Shown here piece after piece: positions 25,328 through 34,105 of a stretch of 64,000 nucleotides of DNA. The notes under the pieces are model-generated. The model did no database searches. It saw nothing but the letters and a program-made list of their open reading frames with translations, and had not been told where the DNA came from. How positions within the stretch are numbered: the stretch's first letter is position 1; each line of letters begins with the position of its first letter. The position numbers were made by a program, and so were the translations under genes. The DNA is from Candidatus Trichofilum aggregatum (GTDB lineage: Bacteria; Chloroflexota; Anaerolineae; Promineifilales; Promineifilaceae): positions 1-64,000 of the forward strand of contig JADJUV010000173.1 of the NCBI GenBank assembly GCA_016716885.1, read 5' to 3'.

Positions 25328-25377
25328 GTTTCCTTTGCGGAATGACGAGAACACCCTCATCAGCCCTCTGTGAAACG

Positions 25378-25412
25378 GCCACAGGCGACCCCCGCCTGTG
25401 GCTTTTTGTTTT
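25378..25412 (+). terminator. Second Rho-independent terminator with the same stem
   Basis: GCCACAGGC / GCCTGTGGC around a 7-nt loop with TTTTTGTTTT after it. The stem is the same sequence as in the terminator 80 bp upstream, so the pair looks duplicated. Confidence 0.8.
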
Positions 25413-25413
25413 C

Positions 25414-25482
25414 GAGGGGAACTCGAGGGGAACTCTAGGAACTCAGAGATGCCCCAAGTTCCTAGAGTTCCTAGAGTTCCCA
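25414..25482. repeat. GAGTTCCTA decamer array, family C
   Basis: GGGGAACTC, GAGGGGAACTCTAGGAACTC and then GTTCCTAGAGTTCCTAGAG. The two halves are inverted relative to each other. Other copies are at 10744, 41826 and 58907. Confidence 0.8.
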
Positions 25483-25496
25483 TCCTAAGGAGGTCC

Positions 25497-25652
25497 ATGA
25501 TGAATAAGCCCAACATCACCCGTCAGCGTAAACCTATGCCCATCGGTCAGACCCGGGGGCCACTTTATATCCCGCCGCAGGCCGTGAATCTACCCAACCT
25601 TGATCCACTGAACCCGCGGCCGCCGAAAAGCAAGAAACATAAACGTAGATGA
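25497..25652 (+). CDS. Small basic Pro-rich protein, 51 residues, unknown
   Basis: It starts MMNKPNITRQRKPMPIGQ, ends PRPPKSKKHKRR and has no hydrophobic segment or cysteine. AAGGAGG lies immediately before the start, the strongest ribosome site in this stretch, so it is probably translated. It begins 104 bp before the first ABC exporter gene. The basic, unstructured character could fit a nucleic-acid or ribosome-binding peptide. Nothing shows that it is an exported peptide. I do not recognise a family. Confidence 0.6.
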   Translation: MMNKPNITRQRKPMPIGQTRGPLYIPPQAVNLPNLDPLNPRPPKSKKHKRR

Positions 25653-25755
25653 GATGCGAGGGAAGCGAGTAGGCGAGTGGCGAGTAGGCGAGTAAACAAC
25701 GCCAACTCGCACACTCGCAGACTCGCAAACTCCCGTACTCCCCCCTGGTGCAATC

Positions 25756-27504
25756 ATGAATTTACCCATACGCCAATATTTCCGACTTCTTTCAACCTAT
25801 CTGCGGCCGCAACGCGGCAAAGTGATTATTCTCACCGTTTTACTCTTCATCGGGATCAGCCTGCAACTGGTGGCTCCCCAGGTGGTGCGCGATTTTATTG
25901 ACCAGGCCCAACAAGGGGGAACCGCGGCCGCGCTCAGTCGCATCGCCGTTCTCTTCCTGGGCGTTACCGTCATTAGCCAGGCGGTACGCATCCTCTCCAC
26001 CTACCTGACCGAGGACGTGAAGTGGCGGGCCACCAACCTGCTGCGCGACGACCTGGCCGATCACACTCTGCACCTGGACATGGCTTTCCACAACGAGAAC
26101 ACCCCCGGCACGATGATCGAACGCATAGACGGCGACATCACCGAATTGTCCAACTTCTTCTCCCAGTTCATCCTCAAAATCATGGGGAATGCCCTGCTGA
26201 TGGTGGGGGTGCTGGTTCTGCTTTACCAGGAAGATTGGCGCGTGGGGGCGGCCTTCACTGTCTTTGCCGTGGCCATGATGCTGGCTCTGAGTGTTACCGC
26301 CAGCCTGGGGGTGCGTTTCTGGGAAGGGCAACGTGAGGCCCTCTCGGTGCAATTCGGCTTCATCGAGGAAGTGCTGGGCGGGGCAGAAGATATTCGCGCC
26401 AACGGTGGTGTGCCCTATGTGATGGACCAGATGCGGCGGCATATTTACGCCGTTTATCAGGCTACTCGCAAAGCGTTTTTGGTAGGCAACCTGACCTGGG
26501 GTTCCACCAATGTGTTCTTTGGTATCAGTGGCGCGTTGGCATTGGGGCTGGGCATTTACCTGTACAGCCGGGGCGAGGCGACACTGGGTACGGTTTACCT
26601 GCTCCTGCATTACAGCAATACCCTACAGCGGCCGCTGGAGCAGTTGGCCCGGCAGTTGCAGGATTTACAATCGGCCACAGCCAGCATCAACCGGATTCAG
26701 AAGCTATTTGAGATTCGGCCAAAGGTGCAGGAACATGCGCACCCGGTGGGCCTGCCGGTGGGGGCGCAAGCAGTGACTTTCGCTGGTGTGACCTTCGGTT
26801 ATGAGGCAGGCGACCCGATTCTACGTGATGTGTCGTTCCACCTGCCCGCGGGCAAGGTGATGGGGCTGTTGGGGCGGACGGGCAGTGGTAAAACGACGAT
26901 TACCCGCCTGCTGTTCCGTTTCCATGACCCGGATAGTGGCGCGGTCTGTCTGAGTGAACAGGATTTACGCATGGCGAAGTTGGAAGATGTGCGCGGCCGC
27001 GTGGGTATGGTGACGCAAGAGGTGCAACTGTTCCAGGCGTCCGTGCGGGATAACCTGACCTTCTTCGACCCGTCCATCCCCGATGACAAGATCATCGAAG
27101 CGATTGAGATTTTGGGGTTGGGTGACTGGTTCAAATCCATGCCCGATGGGTTAGATACGAAACTGGCGGCAGGCGGCCGCGGTCTTTCGGCTGGTGAAGC
27201 GCAGTTGTTGGCCTTCACGCGGGTGTTCCTCAAAGACCCCGGCCTCATCATCATGGATGAAGCCTCGTCCCGGCTGGACCCGGTGACGGAACAGCTAATC
27301 GAGCGGGCCATTGACCGCCTGCTGCACAACCGCACCGCCATTATCGTGGCTCATCGCCTGGCCACGGTGCAACGGGCCGATGACATCCTCATTTTGCAGG
27401 ATGGCGAAGTGGTGGAACACGGCAACCGTGTGGCCCTGCTGGCCGACCCTGATACTCGTTTCAGCGAGTTGATGCAGACGGGGATGGAGCAGGTGTTGGC
27501 GTAG
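25756..27504 (+). CDS. ABC exporter subunit (membrane + ATPase), degenerate signature motif
   Basis: 582 residues: six-helix membrane domain (about 1-320) and ATPase (about 340-575). Walker A is GRTGSGKTT, the Q-loop is MVTQEVQLF, Walker B with catalytic Glu is IIMDEASSRLD and the H-loop is IVAHRLATV. The signature is LSAGEAQ rather than LSGGQ. Together with the second exporter gene downstream (LSGGQ but Walker B VFDD), this predicts a heterodimer with one consensus and one degenerate ATP site. Substrate is unknown. Confidence 0.92.
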   Translation: MNLPIRQYFRLLSTYLRPQRGKVIILTVLLFIGISLQLVAPQVVRDFIDQAQQGGTAAALSRIAVLFLGVTVISQAVRILSTYLTEDVKWRATNLLRDDLADHTLHLDMAFHNENTPGTMIERIDGDITELSNFFSQFILKIMGNALLMVGVLVLLYQEDWRVGAAFTVFAVAMMLALSVTASLGVRFWEGQREALSVQFGFIEEVLGGAEDIRANGGVPYVMDQMRRHIYAVYQATRKAFLVGNLTWGSTNVFFGISGALALGLGIYLYSRGEATLGTVYLLLHYSNTLQRPLEQLARQLQDLQSATASINRIQKLFEIRPKVQEHAHPVGLPVGAQAVTFAGVTFGYEAGDPILRDVSFHLPAGKVMGLLGRTGSGKTTITRLLFRFHDPDSGAVCLSEQDLRMAKLEDVRGRVGMVTQEVQLFQASVRDNLTFFDPSIPDDKIIEAIEILGLGDWFKSMPDGLDTKLAAGGRGLSAGEAQLLAFTRVFLKDPGLIIMDEASSRLDPVTEQLIERAIDRLLHNRTAIIVAHRLATVQRADDILILQDGEVVEHGNRVALLADPDTRFSELMQTGMEQVLA

Positions 27505-27518
27505 GAAAGAGGTTAGAC

Positions 27519-27624
27519 AGAGTACACAGAGAGGTAGACACAGAGATTCACAGAGAAAAAGCGAAATCATTTTTGAAATCTCTGTGCATCTCTGTGCCTT
27601 CTCTGTGCCTCTCCGTGTTCCTTC
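27519..27624. repeat. CACAGAG / TCTGTG inverted array, family E
   Basis: ACAGAGTACACAGAGAGGTA and CACAGAGATTCACAGAGAAA are followed by inverted CTCTGTGCATCTCTGTGCC. It folds into a long hairpin between the exporter and GNAT genes. Confidence 0.8.
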
Positions 27625-27660
27625 TTTTTGTTCTGAATTAGGAGAAATGATGACCCAACC

Positions 27661-28650
27661 ATGGCAATCCGACCGGCGGTGGTGGAAGAGGTGAGTGAGG
27701 TGGTGGCGGTGCAGAATGCCCATAGCCGGTGTGCTGGGGACACCACGATGGCAGGCATTGGCAGTTGCGCCGCTGGTATGAGGATGGTGTCAATCTGGCG
27801 CGGGATACACGGGTAGCCGTGACGGACAGCGGTGAGATGGTGGGTTATGCCCAGGTGGTTGGTGAAGCACCGTTTGTGGTGATTCCGGTGAGCGGGGCAG
27901 TGCATCCGGCCTACCGGGGGCAGGGCATCGGTTCCTGTTTGCTGGCATGGGCCACGGCACGGGCTACAGAAATTGCGGCCAAAGCCCCGGCTCCAGCGCG
28001 AGTGGTGATGCACAGCAACCTGTTTGCGGCTGATAACACAGGGATCACCCTGTTGCAGAAGCATGGCTGGGAAGAGGTACGGCAGTTTGTCCATCTCCGT
28101 ATAACGATGGAACAGCCCCCGCTAACCCACCTGGCCGGAAGGGATTGAGGCCGCTACAACCCCCGATTGGGCCAAGGTAGGTCCAGCTTTGGATGAAGCC
28201 TTCGCCGACCACTGGGGCACGTTGACGGTGGACGTTGATGAAGAAGATGGCGAAGCCGAACCGGAAGGCGTAATCGAAAAGCCGGTGTATGACCGGGATT
28301 ATTGGAACACCCCCGGCCTCTGTTTTGTGGCCTGGGCTGGCGATGAAGTGGCTGCGGTGTGTCTATGCAACGGCAAAACCTTTGAATGGCCTGAGGTTGG
28401 TTACTTGGGCAGTCTGAGTGTACGTCGCGCCTGGCGGCGGCAAGGGTTAGGGGAAGCCTTCATCCTTCATGTGTTAGGTGAGTTTTATCGGCGGGGTACA
28501 CACACCGTGGTGACGGATACCGATGGGGATGGGTTGACCCAAGCGTACCGCCTCTATCAAAAAGCGGGCATGACCATCTTCCGACAGGAAAATGTGTACG
28601 AAAAGGAAGTTCGCCCTGGTCAGGATTGGCTGAGGCGGGAAGGAGACTGA
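27661..28650 (+). pseudogene. Tandem GNAT acetyltransferase, two compensating frameshifts
   Basis: The natural start is ATG 27661 (MAIRPAVVEEVSEVVAVQNA). Near 27754 the frame shifts, as if one G were missing, to give HWQLRRWYEDGVNLARDTRV and the first acetyl-CoA site VHPAYRGQGIGSCLLAWA. Near 28133 an extra G shifts it again: removing it reads THLPEGIEAATTPDWAKVGP. The second domain carries LSVRRAWRRQGLGEAFILH. Repaired, it is about 330 residues, the usual size of double-GNAT proteins. The substrate is unknown. It lies between two ABC exporter genes. Either sequencing errors or true decay would explain it. Confidence 0.82.
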
Positions 28651-28702
28651 GATTGGAGACTGGGAATCGTCAGTCTCTCAGTCTCTCAGTCTCTCAATCT
28701 CC
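28646..28702. repeat. GAGACTGAGA / CAGTCTCTCA decamers, family D
   Basis: GACTGAGATTGGAGACTGGG followed by CAGTCTCTCAGTCTCTCAGT and TCTCAATCTCC. Other copies are at 44816, 49612, 57481, 57586 and 62556. Confidence 0.82.
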
Positions 28703-28717
28703 CCAAGGATTTTATCT

Positions 28718-30544
28718 ATGAATACAATTCAAGCCTCTCTTAAATTAATCGGTCAACGCCCCTGGCTGTTCGCCTTGAATTCCTTCCTGTGGATGGTGAT
28801 TCATACGGCGATGTTATGGCCGGGGCTGGTGACGAAAGCGATTTTTGACCGATTGACCGACAACGCGGCCGCGTCCCTGACCATCTGGGCTCTGGTGGCC
28901 TTGCTGGTGGCGATTGGTGTGGGTAAGTTTGTCTCCCTCTACATGGGCATCCTCACCTACGTGCCGTTCCGTATGCACGTCTATGGCACTATCCAGTTGA
29001 ACATGATGAAATATATCATGCGGCAACCGGGCGCGGCCGCGTTACCGGGTTCGCCCGGTGAAGCCGTCAGCCGGTTCCGGGGCGACGTAGAGCGGATCAT
29101 GTTCTTCATCTCTGACTGGCTGGTAGACCTGATGGGGTTTGGCCTGAGTGCCGTGGTAGGGCTGATCGTCCTGTTCCGCGTCAACAGCCGCATCACCTGG
29201 GGCGTTCTGGTTCCGCTGATCGTGGTGATCATCCTCTCCAACCTGATGCGGAAGAAGTTGGAAGAGTACCGCAACCAGAGCCGCAAGACGCATGGCCGGG
29301 TCACCGGTTTCATCGCCGAACTGTTTGGTTCGGTGCAGGCGGTGAAGGTGGCCCACGGCTACAAAGGGGTTTTGCGCCGCTTTGCTGACCTGAATGAGCA
29401 TCGGCGTGCGGCCGCGCTCAAGGACACGCTCTTCATGGAACTGTTGAACACATCCTTCGCCAGCACCATCGAAATCAGCACCGGGGTGATCCTGTTGCTG
29501 GCCGGGCAGGCCATCAGCGATGGCAGTTTCACCATCGGTGATTTTGCCTTGTTTGTGGCTTATTTGTGGCCGGTGACGGATGGGTTGATGTACATGGGGC
29601 AACTGCTGGCGGTGCAAAAGCAGACCAACGTCTCGGTGGAGCGGGTGCAATATGTGTTACAAAACGCCCCCCAGACCGCCGTGGTCGAACCGATTGCTGT
29701 GCCGCTGGATGGCTCTTTCCCGGCCATGGAGCCGTTGGCCTGGACACCAGCGGATCGCCTGCGCCATCTGGAACTGCAAAATCTGACCTACCATTACCCA
29801 TCCACGGGCAAGGGGATCGAAGGGATCAACCTGAGTATCCCGCGTGGCTCGTTTACGGTGGTGACGGGGCGCATCGGTTCCGGCAAGACGACGCTGTTGC
29901 GGGTGTTGCTGGGGTTACTGCCGGTGCGTGAGGGGCAGGTGTTGTGGAATGGGCAGGATGTGACGGCCGAACGGGCTAACTTCTTCACGCCCCCCCGCGC
30001 CGCTTACACCGGGCAGGTTCCCCGGCTGTTTAGCGACTCGTTGCAGAACAATCTGTTGATGGGCCTGCCGGAGAAGTCGGTGGACATCACCGGGGCGTTG
30101 TATAGTGCGGTGATGGATCGGGATGTGCCGCAATTGGATGATGGGCTGGACACGAAGGTTGGCCCCCGTGGGGTGAAGTTGTCGGGTGGGCAGATACAAA
30201 GGAGCGCGGCCGCGCGTATGTTCGCCCGCTCCCCCGAACTGTACGTCTTCGATGACCTCTCCAGCGCCCTGGACGTAGAAACCGAGCGGACATTGTGGGA
30301 ACGGATGTTTGAGATGGAAGAGGGTGGAGAGTGGAGCGTGGAGGGTGGAGAGACCCTATCCCCTATCCCCTCCCCCCTCCACACTCCCACCTGCCTTGTC
30401 GTCTCCCACCGCCGGGCCGCCCTGCGCCGCGCCGACCACATCATCGTGATGAAAGACGGCCGCGTGGAAGCGGAAGGCACCCTGGAAACCCTACTCGCCA
30501 CCTCGCCCGAAATGCGCCAACTCTGGCACGGCGACGCGGCGTAA
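28718..30544 (+). CDS. ABC exporter subunit (membrane + ATPase), degenerate Walker B
   Basis: 608 residues, probable partner of the 25756-27504 exporter. Walker A is GRIGSGKTTLL, the signature LSGGQIQRSAAARMF is intact, and Walker B reads YVFDDLSSALD, with Asp in place of the catalytic Glu. Between Walker B and the H-loop (CLVVSHRRA) lies an extra stretch beginning GGEWSVEGGETLSP, encoded by a CT/GA-rich intergenic-type repeat (30318-30389). The insert keeps the frame. It could loop out of the fold or damage the ATPase. A strong terminator follows the stop. Confidence 0.9.
   Translation: MNTIQASLKLIGQRPWLFALNSFLWMVIHTAMLWPGLVTKAIFDRLTDNAAASLTIWALVALLVAIGVGKFVSLYMGILTYVPFRMHVYGTIQLNMMKYIMRQPGAAALPGSPGEAVSRFRGDVERIMFFISDWLVDLMGFGLSAVVGLIVLFRVNSRITWGVLVPLIVVIILSNLMRKKLEEYRNQSRKTHGRVTGFIAELFGSVQAVKVAHGYKGVLRRFADLNEHRRAAALKDTLFMELLNTSFASTIEISTGVILLLAGQAISDGSFTIGDFALFVAYLWPVTDGLMYMGQLLAVQKQTNVSVERVQYVLQNAPQTAVVEPIAVPLDGSFPAMEPLAWTPADRLRHLELQNLTYHYPSTGKGIEGINLSIPRGSFTVVTGRIGSGKTTLLRVLLGLLPVREGQVLWNGQDVTAERANFFTPPRAAYTGQVPRLFSDSLQNNLLMGLPEKSVDITGALYSAVMDRDVPQLDDGLDTKVGPRGVKLSGGQIQRSAAARMFARSPELYVFDDLSSALDVETERTLWERMFEMEEGGEWSVEGGETLSPIPSPLHTPTCLVVSHRRAALRRADHIIVMKDGRVEAEGTLETLLATSPEMRQLWHGDAA
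30318..30389. repeat. GGTGGAGAGTGGAG / CTCCACACTCCC repeat inside the exporter gene
   Basis: A GA-rich arm GGTGGAGAGTGGAGCGTGGA and an inverted CT-rich arm TCCCCCCTCCACACTCCC. It is the same kind of low-complexity hairpin as found between genes, here within the ATPase coding region and in frame. Confidence 0.8.
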
Positions 30545-30562
30545 GAAAGCGCATTGGTTATT

Positions 30563-30609
30563 AACAAAAAGGGCGGCGGATTCATTAAGAATCCGCCGCC
30601 CTTTTTGTT
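30563..30609. terminator. Strong bidirectional Rho-independent terminator
   Basis: A perfect 21-bp stem, AACAAAAAGGGCGGCGGATTC with its complement around the loop ATTAA, flanked by T-rich ends. It lies 18 bp after the second exporter's stop and would work on both strands. Confidence 0.93.
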
Positions 30610-31068
30610 ATTTAGCTGGTCACATCTCAATAAAGCGCGGTGGCGTTGGTTGAGCCTGTCGAAACCAACGGCCTTCGACAAGCTCAGGCCTCGTTTTCCC
30701 CCCAAATATTGAGAAGATACCAGTTGGCTTAAAAATCCCAGTTCCGTCCGCGCCGAGGCTCAAATGCCCAATCTCAACCTTCGCAAAACGGGAATTGAGG
30801 CGCTTATCACCCTGTTACTCCCCTAAAAACACGCCCCCTCCCGTTCGTAGTGACGGCTTCTCTCCCCGTTCGTAGTGACGGCTTTAGCCGGTTTTGCCCG
30901 CTAAAGCGGTCACTACAAACAAGAGATAACCCGCAATATCTTGACCCTAATTCTTACGCCCACCTTAACAAATCCGCGCCAAAGTAACAGACATCCCCAC
31001 CAGGACATCCATTATTCAGGTTACAATAGTCACCAACAAATCCGGCCTTAGCCAAAAAAGAGGTGTGT
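30610..31068. other. Gene-free gap with short repeat words (family K)
   Basis: It contains GGTTGAGCCTGTCGAAACC and the partly inverted GGCCTTCGACAAGCTCAGGCC, and two copies of CGTTCGTAGTGACGGCTT followed by TAAAGCGGTCACTACAAAC. Words like TTTAGCCGGTAAAGA also occur near 14375 and 34040-34090. A TACAAT box near 31022 may be part of the msrA promoter. I see no gene. Confidence 0.6.
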
Positions 31069-31617
31069 ATGTCTAATAATCTGGCAGTAGCAACGTTTGG
31101 TGGGGGATGCTTCTGGTGTACAGAAGCTATCTTCCAAGATGTAATCGGGGTTCACACCGTCGTCTCCGGGTATGCCGGGGGCCATGTTGTCAATCCCAGT
31201 TACCGGGATGTATGCAACGGCACAACGGGACATGCCGAAGTGATTCAAATCACCTACGATCCAACAATCATCAGCTACGAAGACCTGGCGATGATCTTCA
31301 TGCAAACCCACGACCCTACCACCCTTAACCGGCAAGGGGCAGACGTGGGCACACAATATCGTTCCGTTATTTTATACCACGATGAGACGCAAAAAGAGGT
31401 GGCTACCCGCGTCAAAGAGGTGCTGAACCATTCCGGAACTTATTCCAACCCCATCGTCACCGAAATCATCCCGTATGATCTCTTCTATCCGGCCGAGGCT
31501 TACCATCAGGAATATTTCCGCAACAATACCTACCAGCCCTATTGCCAGGCCGTCATCGATCCTAAAGTTCGCAAATTCCGTAAGTCATTTGCTCACAAAC
31601 TCAAACAACCCGCCTAA
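31069..31617 (+). CDS. msrA: Peptide-methionine (S)-S-oxide reductase
   Basis: It reduces methionine-S-sulfoxide in proteins and repairs oxidative damage in the cytoplasm. 182 residues. The catalytic motif GGGCFWCTEAIF is near the N-terminus (resolving cysteines may include that of FWC and one near YQPYCQAVIDPK). GYAGGHVVNPSY, TGHAEVIQITYDP and QTHDPTTLNRQGADVGTQYR are family hallmarks. The ATG at 31069 follows GAGGTGTGT; a GTG six bases upstream is less likely. It is a single gene. Confidence 0.96.
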   Translation: MSNNLAVATFGGGCFWCTEAIFQDVIGVHTVVSGYAGGHVVNPSYRDVCNGTTGHAEVIQITYDPTIISYEDLAMIFMQTHDPTTLNRQGADVGTQYRSVILYHDETQKEVATRVKEVLNHSGTYSNPIVTEIIPYDLFYPAEAYHQEYFRNNTYQPYCQAVIDPKVRKFRKSFAHKLKQPA

Positions 31618-31668
31618 ATCGGCGGCGCGGCCTGTGGCATCGTCACGGCGCGGCCGCAAATAACGAAC

Positions 31669-31709
31669 GGTGGAAGGGTTGAATCGTGGTCTGATTCACC
31701 CTTTCCACC
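31669..31709. repeat. Imperfect hairpin between msrA and the GlsB-like gene
   Basis: GGTGGAAGGGTTGAATC and GATTCACCCTTTCCACC around a 7-nt loop. Both neighbouring genes converge here, so it may terminate transcription, although the T-run is weak. Confidence 0.6.
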
Positions 31710-31743
31710 CTTCAAGATGAAACCTCTCTCCCCCGCACTCCGT

Positions 31744-32007
31744 TTACTTCTTTTCTCGTCGGCTATACCAGCCGGTAGCCGTGAGCAACAAAAACGCGCC
31801 CAACACCGCCACCCCAAAACTACGCCAATGGAAGCCGGTAATATCGCCATTGCCGCCCAACAATTCCACCAAAAATCCCCCCAAAAGAGCACCCAGAATA
31901 CCCATGATGATGTTCGCCAGACAGCCCATCCGCCGATTCCGACCAGTCAGCAGGCTGGCAACCCAACCGGCCAACGCACCGAACAATATCCAAGATAAAA
32001 TGCCCAT
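31744..32007 (-). CDS. GlsB/YeaQ/YmgE-family small membrane protein
   Basis: 87 residues with three predicted helices and Gly-rich packing: MGILSWILFGALAGWVASLL, IIMGILGALLGGFLVELLGG and FGVAVLGAFLLLTATGWY. It matches the transglycosylase-associated (GlsB/YeaQ) stress family, whose molecular function is not settled. The start at 32007 follows AAGGAG; the longer ORF to 32064 lies over a repeat word (CCTGGACAAGCCAGAA) and is unlikely to be coding. Confidence 0.9.
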   Translation of the reverse strand: MGILSWILFGALAGWVASLLTGRNRRMGCLANIIMGILGALLGGFLVELLGGNGDITGFHWRSFGVAVLGAFLLLTATGWYSRREKK

Positions 32008-32280
32008 TTTGTTCTCCTTACCTGGACAAGCCAGAATAAACGAGGTTTTGGCCCCGGCTTTCACCCACCAACAGGCGTTTTTGTTTGCTTATGGGAGTTT
32101 GGGGGCGAAACCCGTGACCGTTCCTCTTGTCAACGCGCCAAGAAGTTGGCTTCAAAGGTACAAAAGCATCCTGCGACTACTCATCAGCCATTTGGGAATA
32201 ATTTGCTCTAAGCAGAGTAAACCACTTAAGGCCGATATGAGCGTCTGCACGATGATTTGAGTCGGAATCTATACGGGTTT

Positions 32281-33129
32281 TTACTCAAAACGGCGCACAA
32301 CGTGGAAGGGGTAAGGGTGGTAGGTGGTGTAAGATACGCGGCCGCGATACGCCAAAAAACGCTCCAGCCGGTCTAAAACAATGGGGTTGGTGATGCAACG
32401 TTGCGCCTCTTCGGCGGAAACCCACACCACCTCGGTGCTTTCCGGGCTGATGGTCGGTGTGCCATCGAGGTAATCACCCATCAAGCCAAAAATAAATTTG
32501 CTGGGCGGGCTAATGCTAGAATTAACAAAGGCCAGGCTGTGCAGATGCGCCCGGATGCCCGTCTCTTCCCATAATTCCCGGGCCGCGCCCTGGTGTAAAT
32601 CTTCACCGGCCTCGATCAAGCCGCCGGGCAACTCCCAGCCCCGCGCCGGACTGTTGATGAGCAAAATTTGCTCGTCGTGGTTGCGCACAAAGGTGGTCGC
32701 GGCCGCGATGTGGCGGTCACGCGGCGGCAAAGGGCCATTCAAGACCATGCGCTCATTGGCATAAGTCAGCCGTTGCCAGGCCTCAGCCACAGACAGCCAC
32801 ACCAACTGATCCGTCTCCTCGTTCGCCCGGTAAACGGGCATTTCTAGCAATTCCATGTGCCAGAAGAGAACCAGCTTCGGTACGCCACCCACGAGATAGT
32901 TACTATTGCCCGCGAACTCGCCTAACTGCACGCGACAGCCTGTTTCTTCGGCAACTTCTCGCACCGCGGCCGCGGCCCAACTTTCCCCCGGCTCCAGATG
33001 ACCTTTCGGTAAACTCCAATCGTTGTAACGGGGGCGGTGGATGAGGGCCAGCTCGCGGCCGCGGCTGCCGTCTCGCCACACAACTCCCCCCGCCGCCTCA
33101 ATCACCGTCACCCCGGTTTGTTTACTCAT
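32281..33129 (-). CDS. Double Nudix hydrolase-domain protein
   Basis: 282 residues with two complete Nudix boxes: GHLEPGESWAAAAVREVAEE-TG (about 43-64) and GGLIEAGEDLHQGAARELWE-ETG (about 170-191). Both retain the REXXEE metal-binding glutamates, so both may hydrolyse nucleoside-diphosphate-linked substrates. The first domain resembles diadenosine polyphosphate hydrolases (PRYNDWSLPKG). Two active domains in one chain is uncommon. Its ATG overlaps the hslO stop by 4 bp, showing coupling with the chaperone gene. Confidence 0.9.
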   Translation of the reverse strand: MSKQTGVTVIEAAGGVVWRDGSRGRELALIHRPRYNDWSLPKGHLEPGESWAAAAVREVAEETGCRVQLGEFAGNSNYLVGGVPKLVLFWHMELLEMPVYRANEETDQLVWLSVAEAWQRLTYANERMVLNGPLPPRDRHIAAATTFVRNHDEQILLINSPARGWELPGGLIEAGEDLHQGAARELWEETGIRAHLHSLAFVNSSISPPSKFIFGLMGDYLDGTPTISPESTEVVWVSAEEAQRCITNPIVLDRLERFLAYRGRVSYTTYHPYPFHVVRRFE

Positions 33130-34013
33130 ACGTCTGACCCATCTTTGTTTGCCAACATTGCTTCTAGCTCCGCCCGATCAAACACATAACGCTCATGGCA
33201 GAAGTGGCAATCTACCACCGCTTCCCCTTCCGTTTCCAAAATAGATGCCACTTCCGCTCGCCCCAGGCTGAGCAGCGCCTGCCGCGAACGTTCGCGGCTA
33301 CAAGAGCATTGGAAAAAGAGCGGTTGCTCCCCCATGAACTTAATCGCTAGATTACCAAACAAAAGGGTTAAGATTTCTTCCGGTGATTGACCCTGCGCCA
33401 ATAATTCCTTCACCGGCGGCATCTCTTCCACCCGTTCAGCCAGCATGGCAATGATGTCGGGGTTATAGGGGGGCATCGATTGGATGAGAAGTCCGCCCGC
33501 GGCCGCGACCTCACCCTCTGCCGTCAACTGCACCCCCAGCGCCACCAACGAAGGCGTCTGCTCGGACTGGTTCAAGTAATAGGCCAAATCCGTTTCAATA
33601 TCCCCCGCCTGCAAAGGCACAATACCGTGATAGACATCTCGCAGCCGTAAATCCTTCGCCACCGTCAAAAACCCAGCCGAACCCAAAGCCGCGGGCAAGG
33701 CAAATGATCCCCATTGGGCATCTTGTTCTACGGCGGGCATCGCCACAAAGCCGCGCACACTTCCGCCGCTGTCGGCTTCCGTGATTATCTTCGCCAGAGG
33801 CCCATCACCTTCAAATTTCAAGGCCACGCGCTGGCCGCCCTTGAGTAAGCCGCCCATGAGTGCGGCCGCGGTCAAAGCCTGCCCCAGCGCCACAGTTGCC
33901 ACTGGGCTAGTCTGGTGGCGGCGTGCTCCCTCAGCCACAATGTCTGTCGTCAGACAGGCAAAGCCCCGCACGCCCACTTCTTTTGATATCATCCGCGCAA
34001 TATAATCAGCCAC
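33126..34013 (-). CDS. hslO: Hsp33 redox-regulated chaperone
   Basis: 295 residues. The N-terminal domain (about 1-230) is followed by the C-terminal zinc/redox switch CSCS (about 237-240) and CHFC (about 269-272), giving the CxC-x(27-32)-CxxC pattern. Under oxidation and heat the cysteines form disulfides and the protein becomes a holdase for unfolding proteins. It fits the oxidative-stress theme with msrA nearby. The double-Nudix gene overlaps its stop by 4 bp, so they form an operon. Confidence 0.96.
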   Translation of the reverse strand: MADYIARMISKEVGVRGFACLTTDIVAEGARRHQTSPVATVALGQALTAAALMGGLLKGGQRVALKFEGDGPLAKIITEADSGGSVRGFVAMPAVEQDAQWGSFALPAALGSAGFLTVAKDLRLRDVYHGIVPLQAGDIETDLAYYLNQSEQTPSLVALGVQLTAEGEVAAAGGLLIQSMPPYNPDIIAMLAERVEEMPPVKELLAQGQSPEEILTLLFGNLAIKFMGEQPLFFQCSCSRERSRQALLSLGRAEVASILETEGEAVVDCHFCHERYVFDRAELEAMLANKDGSDV

Positions 34014-34105
34014 AAAAATCTTCCTTCGGCTAAAGCAACCTCCGGAGTGGAGACTTCAGTCGGAACATCTTTACCGGCTAAAGCCTCGACTCCGGATGGC
34101 AAATT

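Noticed and set aside
25756..30544. Exporters as part of a peptide biosynthesis cluster with the 51-residue ORF
   Set aside because: There is no leader cleavage site, no peptidase domain and no modification enzyme. Proximity alone is not enough.
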